Below are positions 1 to 5,308 of a stretch of DNA of 6,234 nucleotides, piece after piece (positions within the stretch are counted from its first letter, which is position 1; each line of letters starts with the position of its first letter). This DNA is from Chlamydiota bacterium (GTDB taxonomy: Bacteria > Chlamydiota > Chlamydiia > Chlamydiales > SM23-39): contig DAIDLB010000291.1 in NCBI GenBank assembly GCA_027449725.1, forward strand, positions 1 to 6,234, given 5' to 3'. The position numbers and the translations under genes were made by a program. The notes beneath the pieces were generated by a model. The model made no database searches and was not told where the DNA came from. It was given only the letters and a program-made list of their open reading frames with translations.

Positions 1-7
1 CTCAAGT

Positions 8-30
8 AGCTCATGGGGTCCATGGGAGCT
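8..30. repeat. imperfect hairpin at left edge
   Basis: AGCTC ATGG (8-16) pairs with CCAT (20-23) and GAGCT (26-30), leaving a 3-base loop and a 2-base bulge. A T-run (43-46) follows, but 13 bases away, so this is a poor intrinsic terminator. It might end an upstream gene outside the window. I see no convincing coding sequence in 1-81. Confidence 0.2.
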
Positions 31-62
31 CCTGTAGAATCGTTTTAAAATCGCACATCATA

Positions 63-68
63 GATACT
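63..68 (+). promoter_or_regulatory. possible -10 element for the MFS transporter gene
   Basis: GATACT matches four of six consensus -10 positions and sits about 60 bases before the preferred start. The matching -35 region (around 40-45) is poor. If real, transcription would begin near 75 and the 19-bp dyad would lie just downstream of the start site, a position typical of a repressor operator. Confidence 0.22.
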
Positions 69-84
69 CTTTCCGAAAAGAATG

Positions 85-103
85 TACCGTAACGATTACG
101 GTA
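85..103. promoter_or_regulatory. perfect 19-bp dyad, candidate operator of the transporter gene
   Basis: TACCGTAA (85-92) and TTACGGTA (96-103) are exact reverse complements separated by CGA. The dyad ends 10 bases before the Shine-Dalgarno-like AGAGGGG and 20 bases before the preferred ATG at 124. Its size and symmetry suit a dimeric helix-turn-helix regulator. I found no second copy in the window, including upstream of the LuxR-type gene. An mRNA hairpin near the ribosome-binding site is the alternative reading. Confidence 0.45.
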
Positions 104-123
104 TCAAAAAGCAAGAGGGGATC

Positions 124-1377
124 ATGGCCGAGGCGATGAAAATTTTTGCGGGTGAGGAAAAAGGGGCTCTCTCCAGGGAAGTCTGGGTGGGGTGGTTTTC
201 CAGTTTGTCCGAGGCATACAACATGGCTATCTATTCTTTTACCGCCCCTTTTCTGGCCAAGCTGATCTTTGCTGAGGAGTCGGCCTGGAGCGCCGTCTTC
301 TTTTCTTACTGTCTTATTTTTCTCGGCTCTTGCCTCTTCTATCCGCTGGGGGCTGCTTACTATGGGCTTATTGGCGATAAGCGGGGAAGAAACAGAACGT
401 GCCTCTATTCGACATTTGGGCTTGCGGTCGCGACAGGGTTGATGGGGCTGGTCCCGATCCAACTGCTCGGTAGCTGGGCTTGGGCGGCTTTTTGTCTTCT
501 TCTCTGCATGCAATATTTCTTCTCGGGCGGGGAGTACAGCGGCTCTGTTGTTTTTGCGCTGGAACATGCGGAGGGGAAAAAAAACGGGTTGATGAGCGGC
601 ATGAGCTGCCTTTTTGCCGTATTGGGCCTACTCTTGGCCAATGGATTTGCCGCTTTTTCTCTGTCTACGCAAAATGAATTGTGGATTCGAACCTGTTTTT
701 TGATTGGGGCCGGCGGCGGCATTCTCAGTTATCTCTTAAAAAACCACTGCAGGGAAACGCCTGCTTTCAGCGCGATCTCCAAAGAGTCTCTCGATTCCAT
801 CGACCTTTTCTCCCTGATCCGGGATAAATGGCCCCGGATTCTCGGCACTGTCCTCGTGATTGGCCTCTTTTTTATTTTCGCATCCTTTATTTTTCTCTTT
901 CTTCCCCTGGCCTATGCGGCGGAATCGGGGGGATTCGAGACGTTTAAATCCCTAATTGCATATGGGGTCTGTTTAGTGGCAGCCGGCTATTTTGCGGACA
1001 AAGTGGGAGTTGTGAGAATGATTGCATCCGGCGCTCTCCTCCTCGCCGCCACGATCCTCCCGCTTGCAGCCTATTGCAGCAGTTTTCAGGTAGTGCAGAT
1101 GGTCATGACCGTGCTGGCCTGCCTTGTCATCGGACCGATTCATAGCTGGACGATTCGGCAGTTTCCCCCGCATGAGCGCTGCAGGGGGGTGTTCATCAGC
1201 ACGGCGTTTGCGATGTCGGTCTTTGGGGGGAGCACAGTGCCTATTTGCCTGGTTCTTTTTGAGCGGTTCCAATCTCTTCCCATCTGCTGCATTTATCCCG
1301 CTGTAATGTCTGCTTTGACCTTTGGGTATCTGATTCTTGTTAAAGAAGACCCAAGTCGGCAAAATCAGATCCAATAG
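124..1377 (+). CDS. MFS transporter, metabolite:H+ symporter (ProP-like) family
   Basis: Inner-membrane secondary transporter, probably proton-coupled, for a small organic solute; the substrate cannot be read from sequence (the family includes proline/betaine, shikimate, citrate and alpha-ketoglutarate carriers). From the ATG at 124 it has 417 residues with about 12 hydrophobic segments. The loop 2-3 signature GLIGDKRGR lies at 81-89, the family segment FFSGGEYSGS at 132-141, a second-half counterpart ADKVG at 291-295, and the family's late motif FPPHERCRG...FGGSTVP at 347-373. Length is normal. I prefer 124 because AGAGGGG (114-120) precedes it, although the ATG at 82 is also open; starting at 82 would put a perfect DNA dyad inside the first codons. 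The 3' end overlaps the convergent LuxR-type gene by 38 bases. Family is confident, substrate unknown. Confidence 0.88.
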   Translation: MAEAMKIFAGEEKGALSREVWVGWFSSLSEAYNMAIYSFTAPFLAKLIFAEESAWSAVFFSYCLIFLGSCLFYPLGAAYYGLIGDKRGRNRTCLYSTFGLAVATGLMGLVPIQLLGSWAWAAFCLLLCMQYFFSGGEYSGSVVFALEHAEGKKNGLMSGMSCLFAVLGLLLANGFAAFSLSTQNELWIRTCFLIGAGGGILSYLLKNHCRETPAFSAISKESLDSIDLFSLIRDKWPRILGTVLVIGLFFIFASFIFLFLPLAYAAESGGFETFKSLIAYGVCLVAAGYFADKVGVVRMIASGALLLAATILPLAAYCSSFQVVQMVMTVLACLVIGPIHSWTIRQFPPHERCRGVFISTAFAMSVFGGSTVPICLVLFERFQSLPICCIYPAVMSALTFGYLILVKEDPSRQNQIQ

Positions 1378-2161
1378 AGAAGAGTTCTCGTTTGCTGCAG
1401 CAGCAGAGCTTGTTCTTGATGTTTTCCAGATAGGACTCGATCGTTCTTGGAGAAAGGTCGAGTTCAAGAGCTGAATCTTTGGCCGAGTTGCCATGGATCA
1501 GAAGTCTCAGGCAGTCTCGTTCTCTTGGAGAGAGAGAAGCGGCCATTTCCACGTCTTTTGTCTTGCCCAGAGCGATCAGGGTTGTGTGAAGGGCCTCTTC
1601 GCCAATTGCATGGGAAGGTTCTACGCCCTCATAAAAAGCCTCTCCCAGCAGTTCGGCCAGGGAAATGGATTCCTCGTCCATCTGGCGCAAAATCGCTTTG
1701 AGTTCCTGTTTGAAATAGGAACCAAACAGTTTGAGCAGAGGAGCATGATGCAGATAGAGGGACTGCAATGCATCGGGTGTTTCTCCCGCAAAGCAGAAGA
1801 ACTCGACGGAATCCGCCGTTTTTTTTGAAAGGATCAGGGGGAAATAAAGATTGAACTGATCGCTCACCTTGCGATTGTTTTTTTTGAATTCATTCGAGCC
1901 GACGCTGTCTATATTGAAAAGGCCGGATCGATGCAGAGACGGATGTCTGAAATACGGGTCGGCCATATAGAGCCCCTCAGCTGCGTAGTATTCAGAGCAT
2001 TCGGGACGGGTGCATAAATAGGAGAATTTTCCTCCGTTATCGATCTTGATGTAGTCTATGCAGGTGATATGAAAGTGGTGGCGCAGCGGGGCCGCTGTTT
2101 TTGCGATCTGATTGTGATGCCTAATGTGATATCTCTGAATGATCTCCTGCCAGGTTGCCAT
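1340..2161 (-). CDS. LuxR-type transcriptional regulator with N-terminal sensor-like region
   Basis: Cytoplasmic DNA-binding protein of 273 residues. The C-terminal LuxR/FixJ-type helix-turn-helix runs from about 210 to 260, with LSPRERDCLRLL at 210-221 and SPRTIESYLENIKNKL at 237-252, matching the family pattern of scaffold helix plus recognition helix. The 200-residue N-terminal part has no receiver-type phosphorylation signature and no recognisable acyl-homoserine-lactone pocket. It resembles the sensor-like N-terminus of LuxR-type proteins I associate with Legionella and amoeba-associated Chlamydiae; its ligand is unknown. After the recognition helix comes LCCCSKREL, an unusual cysteine triplet where relatives usually have a glycine and small residues. 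The start is supported by AAAGGGGA (2173-2180, - strand). It converges on and overlaps the transporter gene, so it may regulate that gene, but this is inference. Confidence 0.85.
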   Translation of the reverse strand: MATWQEIIQRYHIRHHNQIAKTAAPLRHHFHITCIDYIKIDNGGKFSYLCTRPECSEYYAAEGLYMADPYFRHPSLHRSGLFNIDSVGSNEFKKNNRKVSDQFNLYFPLILSKKTADSVEFFCFAGETPDALQSLYLHHAPLLKLFGSYFKQELKAILRQMDEESISLAELLGEAFYEGVEPSHAIGEEALHTTLIALGKTKDVEMAASLSPRERDCLRLLIHGNSAKDSALELDLSPRTIESYLENIKNKLCCCSKRELFSIGSDFADLGLL

Positions 2162-2204
2162 GATTGCAGCATCCCCTTTTGATTAGGGCAACCGATCGTA
2201 GCAG

Positions 2205-2210
2205 ATTACA
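2205..2210 (-). promoter_or_regulatory. possible -10 element of the LuxR-type gene
   Basis: TGTAAT on the - strand matches five of six consensus positions and lies 44 bases before the start codon. No good -35 hexamer stands at the expected distance. Such a lone -10 could belong to an activated promoter, or be chance in A+T-rich DNA. Confidence 0.25.
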
Positions 2211-2234
2211 CCCATTAGATCTAGAAATTTTGTG

Positions 2235-2267
2235 TTGATTGTTTTTAAAGTCAGAAAGTTGTATCCT
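2235..2267 (+). promoter_or_regulatory. possible promoter of the YkoF-like gene
   Basis: TTGATT (2235-2240) is a fair -35 hexamer. The best -10 candidates are TTGTAT (2259-2264, 18-bp spacing, three matches) and TATCCT (2262-2267, four matches but spacing too long). The region is A+T-rich between two divergent genes, so a promoter is expected, but the exact boxes are uncertain. Confidence 0.25.
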
Positions 2268-2308
2268 TTCACCAGTCTGTTTTTTAAGTTTTAGGAGTTG
2301 CAAATACC

Positions 2309-2569
2309 ATGAAAAAGATCACTGTTGAATTGAGTTTATATCCCCTGGCCGATGATTTTATTCCACCCATTGAAGCATTTATTGTGAGGTTGAAATCACA
2401 TAAAGAGTTGGATGTGATTACGAACGCGGCCAGCACCCTTGTTGTGGGTGATCATTACAAAGTGTTCGAGGTGCTGTCCAAAGAAATGGCGACCAGCTTT
2501 TCGGCAGGCCGCTCGATTTTTGTGATGAAGGTGATCGGATTTGAGCGGGATATCCACCGGGAATATTAA
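2309..2569 (+). CDS. YkoF-like small protein, thiamine/hydroxymethylpyrimidine-binding family
   Basis: Small soluble protein of 86 residues. It opens with a beta-strand and the family-like ELSLYPLADDFIPPIEAFI (8-26), followed by an STLVVGDHYKVFEVL segment (42-56) and a closing strand IFVMKVIGF (70-78). This alternating ferredoxin-like pattern matches single-domain members of the YkoF family (also called thiamine/HMP-binding); the Bacillus YkoF itself is a tandem duplication. Binding of thiamine or its pyrimidine precursor is known for the family, not shown here, and no thiamine transport or salvage gene is adjacent. AGGAG at 2293-2297 lies 11 bases before the ATG, a somewhat long spacing. The stop is only 4 bases from the 3' end of the opposing tRNA gene, so the two transcripts converge. 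Confidence 0.72.
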   Translation: MKKITVELSLYPLADDFIPPIEAFIVRLKSHKELDVITNAASTLVVGDHYKVFEVLSKEMATSFSAGRSIFVMKVIGFERDIHREY

Positions 2570-2573
2570 AAAG

Positions 2574-2646
2574 CGTCCTCGGCGGGAGTTGAACCTGCGA
2601 CCTGTCGCTTAGGAGGCGACCGCTCTATCCACTGAGCTACGAGAAC
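2574..2646 (-). tRNA. tRNA-Arg, anticodon CCU
   Basis: A complete 73-base cloverleaf reads on the - strand. The acceptor stem is GTTCTCG/CGAGGAC with one T-G pair, the D stem GCTC/GAGC, and the anticodon stem GTCGC/GCGAC with loop CTCCTAA, giving anticodon CCU (Arg, AGG codons). The variable loop AGGTC has 5 bases and the T loop is TTCAACT. G73 is followed by CTT, so CCA is not encoded and must be added enzymatically, as is usual in Chlamydiae and unlike most Gammaproteobacteria. The T stem GCAGG/CCCGC contains one A51-C63 mismatch. A 5-base T-run directly after the gene (2568-2572, - strand) may act in termination. Confidence 0.96.
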
Positions 2647-2658
2647 AAAAGACCATCT

Positions 2659-2688
2659 CTTATACACCAAAAAGAGATCTCTTCTCAA
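2659..2688 (-). promoter_or_regulatory. promoter of the tRNA-Arg gene
   Basis: On the - strand TTGAGA (2683-2688) and TATAAG (2659-2664) each match five of six sigma-70 consensus bases, with an 18-bp spacer. Transcription would start near 2652, about six bases before the mature tRNA 5' end at 2646. It overlaps the gnd control region head to head. Confidence 0.55.
2672..2683. repeat. 12-bp perfect palindrome between divergent promoters
   Basis: AAGAGATCTCTT is a self-complementary 12-mer between the tRNA-Arg promoter's -10 and -35 boxes, upstream of gnd. Its position would allow a bound protein to affect both directions, but the surrounding DNA is rich in repeated CTCT/AGAG runs, so chance is a fair explanation. 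Confidence 0.25.
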
Positions 2689-2709
2689 GGCAAAAATCTC
2701 TCTTTCCCG

Positions 2710-2715
2710 TATACT
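2710..2715 (+). promoter_or_regulatory. -10 element upstream of gnd
   Basis: TATACT matches five of six consensus bases and lies 22 bases before the gnd ATG, giving a predicted start near 2722 and a very short leader. The -35 region (CAAGGC around 2686-2691) is weak. AAGGA at 2726-2730 is the ribosome-binding site, 7 bases before the ATG at 2738. Confidence 0.45.
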
Positions 2716-2737
2716 GGGTTCAAAAAAGGATAGGACA

Positions 2738-4186
2738 ATGCAAGCGGATATCGGACTCATCGGCCTCGCAGTCATGGGGCAAAATCTTGTTTTAAACATG
2801 GCCGACCACGGCTTTACAGTCGCGGTGTTCAACAGAACCGCCTCCAAGACGGACGAATTTCTCCAGGGGCCGGCCAAGGGCAAAAAAATCCTTGGATCGC
2901 ATGACTTGGCTGCCTTTGTGAAGCAGCTCAAAAGGCCGCGCCGGATCATGTTGATGGTCAAGGCGGGCGATCCGGTCGACGAGTTCATTGGCCATCTCCT
3001 GCCTTTCTTGGAAAAAGGGGACATCGTGATCGACGGGGGCAACAGCTTTTTTGTCGATACGGAGAGGCGCTGCAAGGAGCTGCAAGACAAAGGAATCCTT
3101 TTTATCGGGACAGGGATCTCGGGAGGAGAGGAGGGGGCGCGCCACGGTCCTTCCATCATGCCGGGGGGGAGCGCCGAGGCGTGGCCCCATGTGAAGCCGA
3201 TTTTCCAGGCGATTGCGGCGAAGTCGGAAGACGGCGATTCGTGCTGCGATTGGGTCGGAAACGGGGGAGCGGGCCACTATGTCAAGATGGTGCACAACGG
3301 GATCGAATACGGCGACATGCAGTTGATTTGCGAGGCCTACGATCTCCTTCATCATGGCTTGGACGTCGGATACGCCCATTTAGGCAGGATGTTTGAGAAG
3401 TGGAACGAGGGCGAGCTCAATAGCTACCTAATCGAGATCACCTACCAGATCTTTGCCAAAATGGATGCGGACGGCAAGCCCCTGCTCGATAAGATCCTCG
3501 ATGCTGCGGGGCAGAAGGGGACCGGCAAATGGACCGGCATTAGCGCTCTTGAGCTTGGGATGCCTGTCACCCTGATCGCCGAAGCAGTCTTTGCCCGGTG
3601 CCTCTCTGCTCTCAAAGAGGAGCGTGTGCAGGCGAGCAAGCTCTATCACTTCCCGAGAAAAAACTTTGAAGGGGATACAAAAGCATTCGGAGCCAAGGCG
3701 GCGGACGCGCTTTATGCTGCAAAGATTGCAAGCTATGCGCAAGGGTTCATGCTGATGCGAAAAGCTTCCGAGGAAAACAAGTGGAACCTCAATTTCGGCT
3801 CGATCGCCCTCATGTGGCGCGGCGGCTGCATTATCCGGAGCCGCTTTCTCGGAAAAATCAAAGAAGCCTACGACAAGAATCCGAAGCTGCCCAATCTCCT
3901 GGCCGATCCCTATTTCGTAAAAGAGGTGAGCCGCTGCCACAATTCATGGCGGGAGGTGGTCGCAGAGGGCGCGCTCCTCGGCATTCCGCTCCCTTCAACC
4001 GGTTCGGCGCTCGCCTTTTTCGACGGGTATCGCTCGGAAAGGCTGCCGGCGAATTTGCTGCAGGCGCAGCGCGACTTTTTCGGCGCGCACACTTATGAGC
4101 GGACCGACCAGCCGAGGGGGAAATTTTTTCACACCAACTGGACCGGTAAGGGCGGCGATGTCAGCTCCTCGTCCTATAACGCCTGA
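2738..4186 (+). CDS. gnd: 6-phosphogluconate dehydrogenase, decarboxylating
   Basis: Cytoplasmic enzyme of the oxidative pentose phosphate pathway: converts 6-phosphogluconate and NADP+ to ribulose 5-phosphate, CO2 and NADPH. The 482 residues are full length. The N-terminal Rossmann fold shows GLIGLAVMGQN at 6-16, with NRT at 32-34 favouring NADP+ over NAD+. The substrate loop GISGGEEGARHGPSIMPGG is at 126-144. The catalytic segment HYVKMVHNGIEYGDMQLI (180-197) holds the expected Lys183, Asn187 and Glu190. Downstream are KGTGKWT (260-266) and, near the C-terminus, FFDGYRSERLPANLLQAQRD followed by the FHTNW tail typical of the long form. The start follows AAGGA. It overlaps alr by 29 bases, so the two are probably co-transcribed and translationally coupled. 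Confidence 0.97.
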   Translation: MQADIGLIGLAVMGQNLVLNMADHGFTVAVFNRTASKTDEFLQGPAKGKKILGSHDLAAFVKQLKRPRRIMLMVKAGDPVDEFIGHLLPFLEKGDIVIDGGNSFFVDTERRCKELQDKGILFIGTGISGGEEGARHGPSIMPGGSAEAWPHVKPIFQAIAAKSEDGDSCCDWVGNGGAGHYVKMVHNGIEYGDMQLICEAYDLLHHGLDVGYAHLGRMFEKWNEGELNSYLIEITYQIFAKMDADGKPLLDKILDAAGQKGTGKWTGISALELGMPVTLIAEAVFARCLSALKEERVQASKLYHFPRKNFEGDTKAFGAKAADALYAAKIASYAQGFMLMRKASEENKWNLNFGSIALMWRGGCIIRSRFLGKIKEAYDKNPKLPNLLADPYFVKEVSRCHNSWREVVAEGALLGIPLPSTGSALAFFDGYRSERLPANLLQAQRDFFGAHTYERTDQPRGKFFHTNWTGKGGDVSSSSYNA

Positions 4187-5282
4187 CAAGCATCCCGCCT
4201 GGTTTGAGATTGACCTCAGCTGCTTCTCCGGGAATTTGGCGCGTATTCGAAAGCATGTAGGCCGTCGGCTTATTTGCTGCGTCCTCAAGGCCAATGCCTA
4301 TGGGCACGGCCTCATTCCCATTGCCAAGGCGGCGGAGGCGTCGGGACAAGTCGATTTCTTTGGAGTGGCCCACCTCTCGGAAGCGATCGCCTTGCGTAAC
4401 GCCGGCATTCTGCTCCCGATCCTTGTGCTGGGAGCGATCCATGAAGACCAGATCGAGGATCTGATCCGCTACCGGGTCGAATTTACGATCAGCTCGCTCT
4501 ACAAAGCCCGGCTTGTCGCCGAACGGGCGGAGCGGGTTGGGGCGCGATGCCTTGTCCATGTCGAGGTTGATACCGGCATGCGGCGCACGGGCGTGAGGCC
4601 GGAGAGCGCTTTTGCCCTGATCGACTATCTTCTCTCGAGCCCTTGCTTTTCTTTGCGAGGGGTGTATTCCCATCTTGCGATGTCCGAGACGCCGGGCGAT
4701 GAGACGACTCTCCGCCAGATCGAAAGCTTGGTGCGGCTTAAAGAAAAGATCTCCCTTCTCGGACTCCTCTGGCATCTGGCCAATTCGGGCGGCATTGCCT
4801 TTTACCCCGACTCCTGGCTTGATATGGTGCGGCCGGGCTTGCTCTGTTACGGCCTTTCTTTCCCAGGCGCCTTTCCTGGCCTGCAACCCTGCCTGGAACT
4901 CAAGGCAAAAATATCCTATTTCAAGGTGGTCGCAGCAGGCGAGGGGATCAGCTACGGCCATCTTTACCGCACGGAAAAACAGGCCCGAATTGTTACGATT
5001 CCGGTCGGCTATGGCGATGGGTACCGGCGCGATTTTTCCAACCGGATGCATGTGTTGCTTCGCGGTAAAAACTACCGGATCGCAGGCGCAGTCTGTATGG
5101 ACCAGTTTATGATAGACATCGGATCTGATGAAGCGTTTGTCGGCGACGAGGTCGTTTTGCTTGGCCGGCAGGGAAATGTCTCCATTACTCTCGACGAAAT
5201 GGCTGCTCTCTCAGGCACCGACCCGCGCGAGATCCTCTGCCATTTCAACGAGCGGATTCCTAGATTGTATTTGAAAAAATGA
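4158..5282 (+). CDS. alr: alanine racemase (PLP-dependent)
   Basis: Interconverts L- and D-alanine in the cytoplasm, supplying D-Ala for the peptidoglycan stem peptide. From the ATG at 4158 it has 374 residues, the usual length. The N-terminal barrel strand WFEIDL is at 15-20. KANAYGHG at 44-51 carries the PLP lysine (Lys44). VDTGMRRTG lies at about 137-145. SYG with the second catalytic base Tyr266 comes next, then PVGYGDGYRR, and VCMDQ at 312-316 as in the substrate entry site. All key residues are present, so it should be active. An ATG at 4095 is also open, but lacks a ribosome-binding site and adds 21 unrelated residues, whereas AAGG (4147-4150) precedes 4158. Overlap with gnd suggests one operon, though the pathways are unrelated. 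Members of Chlamydiaceae lack this gene. Confidence 0.95.
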   Translation: MSAPRPITPDKHPAWFEIDLSCFSGNLARIRKHVGRRLICCVLKANAYGHGLIPIAKAAEASGQVDFFGVAHLSEAIALRNAGILLPILVLGAIHEDQIEDLIRYRVEFTISSLYKARLVAERAERVGARCLVHVEVDTGMRRTGVRPESAFALIDYLLSSPCFSLRGVYSHLAMSETPGDETTLRQIESLVRLKEKISLLGLLWHLANSGGIAFYPDSWLDMVRPGLLCYGLSFPGAFPGLQPCLELKAKISYFKVVAAGEGISYGHLYRTEKQARIVTIPVGYGDGYRRDFSNRMHVLLRGKNYRIAGAVCMDQFMIDIGSDEAFVGDEVVLLGRQGNVSITLDEMAALSGTDPREILCHFNERIPRLYLKK

Positions 5283-5299
5283 GCGGCTTCAAATATGAA
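5271..5299 (+). promoter_or_regulatory. candidate promoter of the glycosyltransferase-like gene
   Basis: TTGAAA (5271-5276, five of six) and TATGAA (5294-5299, four of six) are separated by exactly 17 bp. The -35 lies inside the last alr codons. Transcription would start near 5305-5307, only a few bases before the ATG at 5309, implying a nearly leaderless mRNA. This fits the absence of a Shine-Dalgarno sequence. Confidence 0.35.
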
Positions 5300-5308
5300 C
5301 ACATCTAA

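Noticed and set aside
82..123. Start of the transporter at the ATG at 82
   Set aside because: Possible, but it has no good ribosome-binding site and would encode the dyad in its first codons; ATG 124 follows AGAGGGG.
58..567. 169-codon - strand frame opposite the start of the transporter gene
   Set aside because: Charged low-complexity translation with no motif; the + strand frame is a clear membrane transporter.
1375..1420. GCTGCAGC-containing hairpin as a bidirectional terminator between the transporter and the regulator
   Set aside because: The stem is short and has no T-run on either side; it lies in codons of the regulator.
1447..1828. + strand frames (84 and 111 codons) opposite the LuxR-type gene
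   Set aside because: They mirror the regulator's coding sequence and show no family features.
2792..3379. 195-codon - strand frame opposite gnd, and the 197-codon frame at 2566-3159
   Set aside because: Both are antisense shadows of gnd; the second even runs through the tRNA gene. Neither has a ribosome-binding site or recognisable domain.
4161..5051. 296-codon open frame on the - strand opposite alr
   Set aside because: It lies wholly inside alr, whose catalytic residues are all present. Its translation is rich in Arg, His and Pro without motifs, as expected for antisense frames in G+C-rich genes.
5063..5077. Inverted repeat CGGTA/TACCG inside alr, similar to half of the transporter dyad
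   Set aside because: Arms are only 5 bases, spacing differs, and the site is deep inside a conserved coding region; most likely chance.
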